This document shows positions 1-9,800 of a stretch of 64,000 nucleotides of DNA, piece by piece. Origin of the DNA: Cheilinus undulatus (lineage: Eukaryota > Chordata > Actinopteri > Labriformes > Labridae); NCBI RefSeq assembly GCF_018320785.1, contig NC_054869.1:19416698-19480697 (forward strand), in the 5' to 3' direction. The notes beneath the pieces are model-generated. The model made no database searches and was not told where the DNA came from. It saw only the letters and a program-made list of their open reading frames with translations. Each line of letters opens with the position of its first letter. Position 1 is the stretch's first letter. The position numbers and the translations under genes were made by a program.

Positions 1-244
1 AACTCCTTTTCTGGATGTAACTGAACTCCTTTTTTCATTTGAATTTGTTAATTTCTCAAAATAATAAGACAACCAAAATTTACGCCTTATTTTAGTGTAA
101 GGAATAAAATACAGTGTACTCATGCATGTCAGTGTAGGGTTTCTTTAATGACACACTTGTCCTGTCTCTTTGTACAGTCATGATTTTTATTATTTATGGT
201 GCACACTCAATTTTCTTGATTAAATAAACTTAAGTTGTTGAGAT

Positions 245-330
245 TTTTCAGGAATTTGGGTCACGATGGCTCATTTAAGAAGTGGTGGTTGGTCCTGAGG
301 CTAGACCAGTTGAGAACCACAGTCTACTAT
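245..330 (-). repeat. hAT-type transposon end
   Basis: The segment ends in a sequence whose reverse complement reads TGGTTCTCAACTGGTCTAG, the typical start of fish non-autonomous hAT elements. Related ends occur near 16471, 43430-43495 and 45270-45340. Only one end is recognisable, so the element is partial. Confidence 0.45.
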
Positions 331-409
331 CTGATTATCAATATGGACTCTGTGAAAGTAATTCTGCCTCTATGGCTCTGATCCATTTGGCTTATAAAAT
401 ATCTGCAGC

Positions 410-905
410 TTCAGGTAGCTACTATGAATAAAAACAATCTCCATTCAGACTTTGTATTATAAGAAGTTTGTCCACATTGTTACTTACTCCAGCTGGAGTG
501 CTCATATGGTTCAAATAATTCAAAGCCTGTGATTATAAACATATTTCATGAAATACACTGCACATAGGCACTTTTGTTTTTCTGTTCCTTAGTAATTTAT
601 CTCCTAAATCCTTTAGCACCTTTATGTGACTCTGTCTGAGATCCACTGTTATCCGTCTCACCAGATCATACTAAATGTAGAACACAATCTGTTCCACAGA
701 ACCAGCCTCTGATAGTTCTCAATCAGGTACAGAGGCCCAGTGGTTTGCAGCAGCCGTACATCTTTTTCTGGTTTTACAAGATGTGCTTTAAATAGCATAC
801 GGAAAAATGTAAATGTAGTTTGTTATGGTATATATGAATACTTAAATCATTGCACACTTTATCTGAATATTTAAATTTTATTTGTATCTTGTAGAAGGAC
901 TTCTT
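410..905. repeat. Duplicated non-coding block, copy A (locus duplication)
   Basis: This block matches 14370-14805 in the same orientation. Shared stretches include TTTATCTCCTAAATCCTTTA, TGTCTGAGATCCACT, and a similar ending around TTTGTAT..TTGT.G. In copy B the block lies about 2 kb downstream of an intact arrestin-domain gene, so copy A probably marks the 3' flank of another arrestin paralog that lies left of the window. The similarity is seen directly; the duplication history is inferred. Confidence 0.65.
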
Positions 906-1149
906 AAATGAAATATATTGAAATACCTGTTACTTATATATTTTTTTAAAATATAATGGTAAAAATAAAGGTCAGTGAAGTGAGCATGAATGGTTCTGTG
1001 ACTGTTTATGGTTTAAAAAAATCCACAGAGTGAATGCATGTTAAAATGTTCATAATAAAAAAATAAACAAAAATAAAGTGTAATGAGCATTTACTTGCAC
1101 ATTAAAAGGTATTTAGCTACATAATATTGGTTTTACAAAACATGTCAAA

Positions 1150-1470
1150 AGAATAGACCCACAAGGACCCTGTGTTGTTCAGGGGCCCAGACAGTTCTGT
1201 GGGCAGCCCTGGTATTAGCTAATCCCATTCATATACATCCATTGTTTTTAGAAACACTACTGACACAGGAGGCAAGTATTTTAACCAGGGCAGGGTTCAA
1301 ATCCTGCAGGTGGCATATGTGGCAAATGATTCCACCATTTATGTAGCACAGTGATGTGTGACATACAACTGCTCAGTCCTTGTCCAGTCATCAGCACTTT
1401 TTGCTCCAGCATTCGGAGCAGCTGGGCAACCAACTGAATATCACCCACTGATGATGTTGTATTAAATGCA
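1150..1470. repeat. Interspersed tRNA-SINE-like repeat, left arm of an inverted pair
   Basis: The block includes GGGGCCCAGACAGTTCTG, ATTAGCTAATCCCATTC, a B-box-like GGGTTCAAATCC, and CAGTCCTTGTCCAGTCATCA. The same string of motifs occurs in reverse complement at about 5000-5420. The B-box-like motif suggests a tRNA-derived SINE. The two arms bracket the arrestin exon debris at 2448-3472. Confidence 0.6.
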
Positions 1471-1689
1471 GTAAACAGGTAATAGGTCATCTTGCACTTC
1501 ACAATTGTCTTTTTATGTTTCATACAGCTGTTTAAAGGAGTATTTAACTAGTGACTTGCTTGTATAAAGTTGATGATGGGTCAAAGAATAAGGCTGTGGC
1601 TTTAAACTAGGTCAGAGAGAGGGGGCATTGTGTGGAAGTGGCACATTTAAGTGCAATATTATATGTCATACAGTAGAGCAATTTGTCCA

Positions 1690-1835
1690 AAACACCATCA
1701 AGTGTTCATGACTTTAAGGACCCCGCTCAAGGGCACACACCAAGTACTATTCATGCCCTGACCAGGAATTGATCCTCTGTTGTTTGTACCAGAGTCAGCC
1801 AAGTCAACCACTGTGCTACCCAGCTACCTGACTGA
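1690..1835 (-). repeat. tRNA-derived SINE fragment
   Basis: On the - strand it reads GTAGCTGGGTAGCACAGTGG (an A-box-like start), followed about 40 nt later by GAGGATCAATTCCTGGTCAG (B-box-like). This is the head of a fish tRNA-type SINE; no clear tail was found. Confidence 0.45.
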
Positions 1836-2447
1836 ATGTGCTCTTCTTCTGTTATACCTGCTGTTATACCTAGTAAGTATGAAATTTCCTTTGTTTGATG
1901 CATTTCATTTAAATAAACTCTCACTAGAATAAATCAGATTAATTTAATATATTATGAATAAAAGCCTGACGTATGTGTAATCGAGTAAAATAGTGTATAT
2001 ATGTATCCTTATATTACTATTACTAATGACAGACAAAAATGGTTGTCCAGTATTGGACATATTGAATAAAACCTTTCAGTTCATTGTGTGTCTATTTTAT
2101 TCCTATGTCGGTGCAGACCCCTAAATCCACCTATTAAGAAAAAACATTCGATTATCACATTCGAATATTGTGTATTATTAAAATTGGTTTCACTTTGTGC
2201 CATCATGCTTTAAAACAAGTCAAAGCACATTTAAACACATTAGAGCCACAAGGACAGTGAACATAGTCCAGATAAAGATGTTAAACAACAAAGCAGCACG
2301 ACAGCATATGGAATTACTTTCTTATTATTTCTTTTTTTTACAGAAAAATAACTGAAAATATTTTTTATCTGGATGGCATCATAATTGGTGCCTGGACTTT
2401 ATGTAAAAATCATACAATTTCCTTATTCTTATGTTTCTGTTCCCTAG

Positions 2448-2597
2448 GCATATGTGGACATCAGTTTTGCCTTTGATCCAGAGGTGAAGCTCCCAGTGGT
2501 GATTATTCCTGCCAGATTTGCTTCCCGAATGCATGATGAGACTATAGGGACTGACTTTGCCAGCCATTTCCCTGCTCCAGACTTCTCTACACTCTAA
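2448..2597 (+). pseudogene. Isolated last exon of an arrestin-domain (ARRDC3-like) paralog
   Basis: After a polypyrimidine tract and TTCCCTAG acceptor, 50 in-frame codons begin AYVDISFAFDPEVKLPVV and end in TAA. They align with the start of the last exon of the intact arrestin gene at 11753 (AYVDISFTTGPEVELPVV). No upstream exons of this copy are visible in the preceding 2.4 kb, while the matching intron in the intact gene is 1.4 kb. The C-terminal tail is only about 15 residues after the conserved block, so the proline-rich PPxY tail of the sister gene is absent. It is either the 3' end of a gene starting outside the window with a shortened tail, or a stranded exon; I favour debris, with real uncertainty. 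Confidence 0.6.
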
Positions 2598-3178
2598 AAA
2601 ATAATTCAAGGGCCGAGTTAATGGAACAGTTATATTGAGGTATTCTTACTTAATAAAATCAATGGACATCATTATTCAGAGTATTTGGGTTGAAATGATC
2701 AATATTTTTAAGTTAAACTCAAACATGAATCTTTGAGTGAAATCTACATATTTTAAATAAGGTAATTTAATTAAAAGAAATGATGACTTGACCAACAGAT
2801 TAAATTGTTTAAATATCTTCAATAATTTCTGTGTGTTTCAGTGATATATTTAAATATACACTATGAAAAGTTCCCAGTTTTACGAACAAAAAATGTTAGA
2901 CAGTTCTACTCAATATTATCAGTGACTTGACTATTCTACTCAAAATAATTGAGTAAGTGGGGAGGAAGTGAGTGAGTGATGTCATTATCCGCAAGGAAAC
3001 AGCAAGGATTCTCCAATACCGATATATAAAGTAATATGGAAGCAGTAGAGGCCCAAACCATTTTACAAAGATGTTAGCTTGCATATGGCCATCATTTTCA
3101 ACAGTTGAAGTAACTGATTTCAGAACACATTTTTCTACAAACTGAAGCAAAGTAAGAGGTAGCATTTGTTTGCCTTAC

Positions 3179-3472
3179 CTTCTGGTTCATTGTGAAGAAA
3201 TTGATCTTTGAATCTGAAGAAGTTCCTGGTTGCAGAGTGTGATGAACTTTTTGTTTTGCAGATCCTGTTGACCAGGATATGAGAGTGAGCCCCTTTAATT
3301 TGATACTTGCATTTTTCACATTAGTGTCTTTGGTCAAAATGAAACTAAATGTGCCTGTGACGGTGTCCCCAGTAGTGAAGTTGTTCTCTTCATTTGGGGC
3401 ATTGTACGTCAGCCTTAAGTTTTTAAGCTTAGCCGGTTTTCATGATTCTACCAAACGTGACCAGAAGCTCAT
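3179..3472 (-). pseudogene. Inverted first exon of an arrestin-domain (ARRDC3-like) paralog, stop-containing
   Basis: On the - strand an ATG at 3472 opens MSFWSRLVES, then an in-frame TGA (3442-3440), then an arrestin N-domain start KNLRLTYNAPNEENNF and TGDTVTGTFSFILTKDT, ending at a GTAAGG donor (3178). It aligns with exon 1 of the intact gene at 6814 (MSAWWR.., KNFKLTYDAPNEDNTF). Homology extends into the 5' flank (CAGTGTGATA) and into intron 1 (GATGGCCATATGCAAGCT). No exon 2 follows before similarity is lost near 2990. The stop at codon 11 and the missing downstream exons make this a pseudogene fragment. An alternative start downstream is possible but no continuation was found. Confidence 0.75.
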
Positions 3473-3699
3473 TTCCGCGTTTCACTATACAGCACAGTTT
3501 CGTTATCACACTGCTGACATAGGCTGATGTTCAGCAGGCGTGGCTCTTGAGAACCGCTGTCCATCACCAATTAAAGACACTGTAAAGTGAAAAAGAATCT
3601 GGATTTGGGTTTGTTATATGACACGTCACTCTGTTGTGAACCCTGAAATCAAATTTCAGTCAAATAAACATCTCTAAGTTTATGAAATTAAGCCTCAAA

Positions 3700-4800
3700 A
3701 TCATGAAAAATGAGGCAGTAAAATCTGCTCCAGGATGGTGTGGGCGTGTCTGTTGTTGAGCTGAAGCCATGCCCACTCAGGAGAAACACGATCTGCTCAG
3801 ATTTGAAAAATGTCACAGTCTGATTGTTGACCTTATGAGCAGAGTGCAGCTGCCTGGCTCTGTGCCAGAGACGTTTTCTAGCCCCAGTCTTTGTTATGAT
3901 GCTTTAAATGATCCACAGATCACTGTGGCTGATAGATTTGGCAAATTTACCTCACAATGACAACAAACCAGCATTTAACTGACTGTGTACTTTCAATAAA
4001 GGCAGTGACGTCAGCTTACAACAGACTGTACTGAGATGAACTGCTCTGTGACTTTATGATATAGTGTTAGAGGGTTGGGGTCATTCCCTACTGCGGGCTC
4101 ATGACATCATGAGCCTGAAACCCCATGAAACCAAGCCAGGAAAGAGATGAAAAACTTTCTAACAGTCCAAATCCAGAATTCAGTCACAAGTAAATCTCAG
4201 TGTTTTCCCATGTTTACAGCAACCACATTCCAACATATCTAGTGCATTAAGACAAAAACGTTGGATTTCACTATACAGGATCTTTAAAGTCAAAAGCATA
4301 CAGTGACTTCACATGTCTCACTTCCTCACTTCCTGGAAGAATTTTTCCTCTGATTTCAGGGAACTTACGCAGAAGAGGTCTGATTTCCCACATGGTTCAG
4401 TTTTGCTCAATGAATAGTGGGGGGAAAAAAACAAAACAAATGATGCCTGTTCAAAAATAGAGAATCACAGAGGCATTTGGAATCAAATACACTGATTTTT
4501 GATACAGGACCAAGTGGAACATTTTGTCCATTATTGTAGTTATGAATGTGATTGATTTAGGGGTGTTTGCACTGACATACAAAGGCAACATAATACAATG
4601 GACACACAGTGACGTGAAAGGCAATATATTTAATATTTCCCATGCTGAAAAAGATTGTTTGAAAGCCATTAGTATAAAAGGACACATATACATGATTTTA
4701 CTCAATTACACATATTTGAACCTTAAATCATGATAGAGAAACTGAATATGATCTATTCCAGTTTAGATGGACTTCAAATCAACCACATAAAACAAATGAC
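3700..4800. other. Intergenic stretch, no gene recognised
   Basis: It holds a 63-codon open frame (3769-3960, +) with no recognisable domain and no splice context. Otherwise it is AT-rich unique-looking DNA. Confidence 0.4.
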
Positions 4801-4819
4801 ACTTCATACATGCTAGGTC

Positions 4820-4985
4820 AGTCGGTGGGAGCGTGTTTCTTGTGTGGTCAGTACAACAAAGGACGAACAGCACATTCAGTCAGGTAGATGGTTGCTTGGT
4901 GCTTTACATAACTTACTCTAGTACCAGAAATAGGGATTCAATTCCTGGTGTGACTGACAACAAACTTGGAGAGAAAAGATCACGT
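4820..4985 (+). repeat. tRNA-derived SINE-like fragment
   Basis: It begins TAGGTCAGTCGGTGGGAGCG (A-box-like) and later has GGGATTCAATTCCTGG (B-box-like), with spacing too long for an intact tRNA. It looks like a diverged SINE head. Confidence 0.4.
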
Positions 4986-4999
4986 TTTACCTGTTAACT

Positions 5000-5420
5000 G
5001 CGCATAATTAACATAACAGCAAAAGTGGTGATATTCAATTAGTTACCCAGCTCCTAATGCTGGAGCAAAATGTGCTGATGACTGGACAAGGACTGAGCTG
5101 TATGTCACACATCACTGTTCTACATGAACTGTGGTATGCCACCTGAGTGCACTACAACACAAAACTTGCATTTAAACTGGTGATGACAGTGCTGCAAAAT
5201 TTACACTTTTTGTCAGAAATTTTAGCAGTGCTGATAATGATGATACCAGTTTACTTCCCACCTCCACAGAGCCATACCAACTGTGGCTCAGTAGGTAGAG
5301 TCAGGTGCTTCATAGTCAGAAGACCATGGATTTGAACCCTACCTTGTTTATAATATGTATGGATGAATGTGAATGGGATTAGCTAATACCAGAACTGTCT
5401 GGGCCCCTGAAAAAACAGAG
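5000..5420. repeat. Interspersed tRNA-SINE-like repeat, right arm of an inverted pair
   Basis: This is the reverse complement of the block at 1150-1470 (TGATGACTGGACAAGGACTG, GAATGGGATTAGCTAAT, CAGAACTGTCTGGGCCCC). Embedded at 5281-5340 is a tRNA-like unit with A box TGGCTCAGTAGGTAGAG and B box GGATTTGAACCC. Confidence 0.6.
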
Positions 5421-5479
5421 AAGGGGCCCTCCACATTTGTGATTCATTGAAGACACCAGTGCACATGTGTTGGATTAGT

Positions 5480-6110
5480 AGCACCTCTGGCTAACAGCTA
5501 CCTTATTTTGGACCTAAAAAGTTTCGAAACTTAATGCCTATTTTTTGCCACTTTAAATCAATTTTTGCAGTTTTTTTTGGTCCCCACTAAATGCAGCTTT
5601 TTGCTGCTGTTTTGCAACCCAATGCCCAATTGAGCCAATTCCAAACATGTTTTACTGTTTGTCACCCTATTAAGCCACTATATCTGCATCTGTTTTTCCA
5701 TGTAATGCACATTTTTGCCACTGTCTTGCCACTGTTAACCTATTTTTGCTGTTGGTCATCATTTTATGCTGCTATATTGCCAGTGTTTTTCCTCTCAGTG
5801 CCTATTTTTGCCACTTTTGATCAATTGTTGCTGTTTTTCCCAACTTTATGCCACTTTTTTGCTGCTGTTTGGCCACCCAATGCCACTTTTAACCCATTTC
5901 TGTTGTTTCTTATCCTATTAGGCCACTATTTTGCATCAGTTTTGCCACTTAATGTCCATTTTTGCTGCTTTACCCCCATTTTTGCTTTGTGCCTGTGTTT
6001 GCCACTTTTTTTGACAGTTTTAACCCACCTTGCCACATGTTCTTCACCTTTAGCCCTTTTCACAATTATGTCAATTCTCTACAAAGTTGTTTCAGTTTTT
6101 GCCTAATTTA
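5480..6110. repeat. T-rich degenerate repeat built on TTTTTGCCACTTT / TTTTTGCTGCTGTTTTGCC
   Basis: The motifs TTGCCACTTTT, TTTGCTGCTGTTT and AACCCATTT/ACCTATTT recur at irregular 40-60 bp spacing. The open frame of 171 codons across it (5591-6106) is a by-product: its protein is a monotonous V-L-P-F-C-F pattern with no start context or splice signal. Confidence 0.6.
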
Positions 6111-6813
6111 TTTTCTGAAATCCTGACATCTTTGAACATCATGACTTAGCTTTGAAGTCTGACATAACTTTTGTAATAGTTTAGTTAATCTGCCCATCCA
6201 CATTAACATCAGCAATAAAAATGTGATTCTCTTTAAAGAAAAGAGTTTTGGAAAAGGCTTTATTTGTTCTACTACAGCATAAAAAGATAAAAATTCATTT
6301 TATTTTGGTTATCATTCAGGTCAAAAATAAAATATGGTTATCACAGCTTTTCTTTACAGTGGGTCATGACTTTGCAGACCTCCATGGCAAGCAGGAGTTC
6401 CAACAGGTAGTTATGATCTCCTCCCTCAGGTCAGCTGTCCTTGACCTGCTATTGGGGCTTAGTCCCCAATCTCGATTGCTGATGATGGACTCATGAGTTG
6501 GTAATGTAGGTGTGGGATTCCAAAGTATCCATTCTTTCCACATTCTCTGCCTCTGTGATTCACTTTTTCTGAACAGGCATCAGCGTGCCCTTTTTGTTTT
6601 ATCCCACCATTCATTGCGCAAGACCCACGAGAGCTATCAAGCCTTCTGCATAACTTCAGTGAAATCCCTGAGAAACTTTTACAAGGGAAGTGAGGCGAGT
6701 GAAGCCACTGGATGTTTGATGACGTTAATAGGCTGGTTGACAGTCTGGAGTATCACTAGTTCAGTCACCAGCAGTTAAACAGTGTGATAGCTTTACTTTG
6801 TTAAGCAGTGGAA
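6111..6813. other. 5' flank of the arrestin gene
   Basis: No exon or repeat was recognised. The last 40 bases (CAGTGTGATAGC.. up to the ATG) match the 5' flank of the inverted pseudo-exon at 3472, so they are probably 5' untranslated sequence. No clear TATA box was found. Confidence 0.35.
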
Positions 6814-9800
6814 ATGAGCGCCTGGTGGCGTTTTTCATCATTACCAGCCCTGGTAAAGAATTTCAAGCTGACTTACGATGCTCCAAATGAGGACAACACC
6901 TTCACCGCTGGAGACACTATCACGGGCACGCTGACGTTCACTTTGACCAGCGACACCAAAGTGAAAAGCGTCAGTGTCGAAGCCATAGGGTGCGCGAGCG
7001 CGACATGGAATGCTATTGAAGACAATTCACTATACTCTGAAACCAGAAACTACTTCACATACAAAGAAGCAGTTGTTGTGGATAGTTCACACGGTAAGAT
7101 GAACATGTGTTTGAGCCTCTTAGTTTGTTTTCGTTATAAACTAGTAGAAAATGGGCCTTGTGTTAAAATCAATGATTTTAAATGTACACGATGGCCATAT
7201 GCAAGCTGTGACGTCTTTGTAAAATTATTTGGACCTCTATTACATCCACATTTCTTTAGACTCATTGTTAAATATGGCAATTCAAATATTTGTTGTAGTT
7301 TTCCCAAAGGATCATGTTCCTGATTATTTTATTTGCTGGTATCTTTAATTACATGTTAAGTAATTAAAGATACACCTAAATTGCATCTTGCATGAATGTT
7401 TATCCATGGGTACTGTACATTGGACATGTTTGCTCTGCACAAAGTCTTTTAGATATTGTTCCCTTGTTAAACACATAAAAATTACAAATCAAATTAATCT
7501 GGCAAGACAGTGACTGGTTTGCAATAAAATCCAAGGTTTAAATCCTTGTTTACACCTGCAAGAGTGTGGATCCATTGGTCATGTCAGAGCTCTCCACCAG
7601 TAGAAAACCAGCTTCAAAAATGTTGGTCTGCTTAGCTGCTGCCTACTCACTAATCCACACTAAGCACATTCACACTGCAGTTGAAGAGACTTGAATCACA
7701 TTTTTTTTTGCTCATATGTGACTCATATCAGTTTTTTCCTGACAGTGTAACACTGAACACTCAGATTTATATCAGATTGAGGCCGCATTCATACATGGTA
7801 CTTAATCAAAAACATATCTGATCTGTTGGAATTTGACCGCAGTGTGAACAGCCAAACAAAAAAGTAGATTTGAGCAAAAGATCAGGATGGAGCATTAAGG
7901 CCTGCAGTGTGAAAGTAGCCTTAGGCTATGTGAAATGCAGCATTAGATAATAGTTAGGTCCACAAGTATCTGAAATTCTGCTTCTGTTCACTGCCAAAAT
8001 GGATGTGCAATAAAACAACCACTATGTGACTGAAGTCAAGACTTTCAGCTTTTATGTAAGGGGTTTAACAAATATATATGTAATGTATGTAACCAGACAC
8101 CCTAGATTATGTCTTAAACCCATTATGGCATTTACCATTCAAGGATTACCACCAATTTATTCAGAGTACTTTTTTTATCATGAGCTCTAGGGTCAGTGTA
8201 TTTTTTGGTAGTTCCATTTCCTGGTTGAAACCAGCTTCAGAAATTGGGAGAAACTCTTTATATATATATATATATATAAATATATATAGGTTTGTCTCAA
8301 AAAATTAGAATATCATGAAAAAGTTCAGTATTTTTTGTCACTCTTTTCTGAAAGTGAAACCCATATATTATATAGACTTGTTACACATAGAGTGAAGTAT
8401 TTCAAGCCTTTATTTCTTGAAATGTTGATGATTTTGGCTTACAGATGAGAAAACACAAAATTCAGTGTCTCAAAAATTAGAATATTACATAAGATCAATA
8501 AAAAAGATGTTTTAAACAGAAATGTCAGGCTTCTGAAAAGTGTGTTGATTTCTATACACTCAATACTTGGTTGGGCCTCCTTTTGCGTGAATTACTGCAT
8601 CAGTGCGGCGTGGCATCAGCCTGTGGCACTGCTCAGGTGTAATGGAAGCCCAGGTTGATTTGATAGCGGCCTTCAGGTTGTCTGCATTGTTGGGTCTGGT
8701 TTCTCACATCTTCCTCCTGACAATACCCCATAGATTCTCTATGGGGTTCAGGTCAGGCCAGTTTGCTGGCCAATCAATCACAGTAACACCATGGTCATTG
8801 AACCAGCTTTTGGTACCTTTGGCAGTGTAGGCAGGTGCCAAGTCCTGCTGGAAAATGAAATCAGCATCTCCATGATGCTTGTCAGCAGAAGGAAGCATGT
8901 CGTGCTCTAAAATGTCCTGGTTGATGGTTGCGTTGACTGTAGACTTCAGAAAACACAGTGGAGTGGACCAATCCATGAATTCTGTGCCTCTCCACTCTTC
9001 CTCCAGACTCTGGGACCTTGAATCCACATTGTTTGAAGTCCAGTGTGAAGTTTCCACAGTCAGTGATTGATTTGGGCTACCATGGCATCTGCTGGTGTCT
9101 ACTTATGGCCTCATTTACTTGCTTTGTTACCTCCTTGATTTTCACATTGATAGCTGTGGACAAACAGCTCTAAAATGCCAGTTCAGCACTTGAAAGATCT
9201 TTTGTGATTCAATTGTCTTGAAGTAAAGTAAGATCAGGCCACCCCAGGCATTATAATCTGGCTACACAACTCACAGTAAGGCTTTTAAACTTGAGCTTAT
9301 CATTCTCACTTCTTTTGTAGGAACTATGCTTTCAGAAGGAGAGCATTGCCATAGATTCAAGTTTCAAATCCCACCAGGGTAAGCAGCGATTTAAGGTTAA
9401 TTCTATCATCTAGATTTAGTACTATGTCACAGTTTGTTTTTGTTAATAAAAATACTTACTGGTTGTGTTTCACAGAGATTGGCCATCATCCTTCAAGGGC
9501 TGTAATGGAGACATCACCTACATGCTTGAAGCAAAGATATTCAGGAGCTGGAAGTTCCCTTTGATAATGCGAAAGAAGCTTAAATTTAGGTCAAAGTCCC
9601 TTCAGATTCCGAGCCAGGTAAAACAATCTCATCATTGTCTGCAATGGGATGTGGGGTAACAGTTTAAAAACAGTTTTATTCAGACAGTTTCTAAACAGAA
9701 AATAAATCACTAAGCTGATATAAAACAGTGTAATCCATGTGATGTGTTTTAGTGTCGCGTTTCTGGGTCAGCGGGGAAAAAAAAGGTTGAAATTTCTGCT

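Noticed and set aside
3769-3960. 63-codon frame with normal-looking composition
   Set aside because: No homology recognised, no splice context, and it lies in flank DNA between arrestin fragments.
5281-5340. Possible tRNA gene
   Set aside because: A- and B-box-like motifs are present but the arms do not form a clean cloverleaf; it fits a SINE head.
5591-6106. 171-codon open frame on the + strand
   Set aside because: It spans a T-rich degenerate repeat; its composition is monotonous, with no splice sites or domain.
7094-7323. Extension of arrestin exon 1 through the intron as one open frame
   Set aside because: A GTAAGA donor at 7094 and a phase-matched exon at 9321 that continues the arrestin fold show that it is intron.
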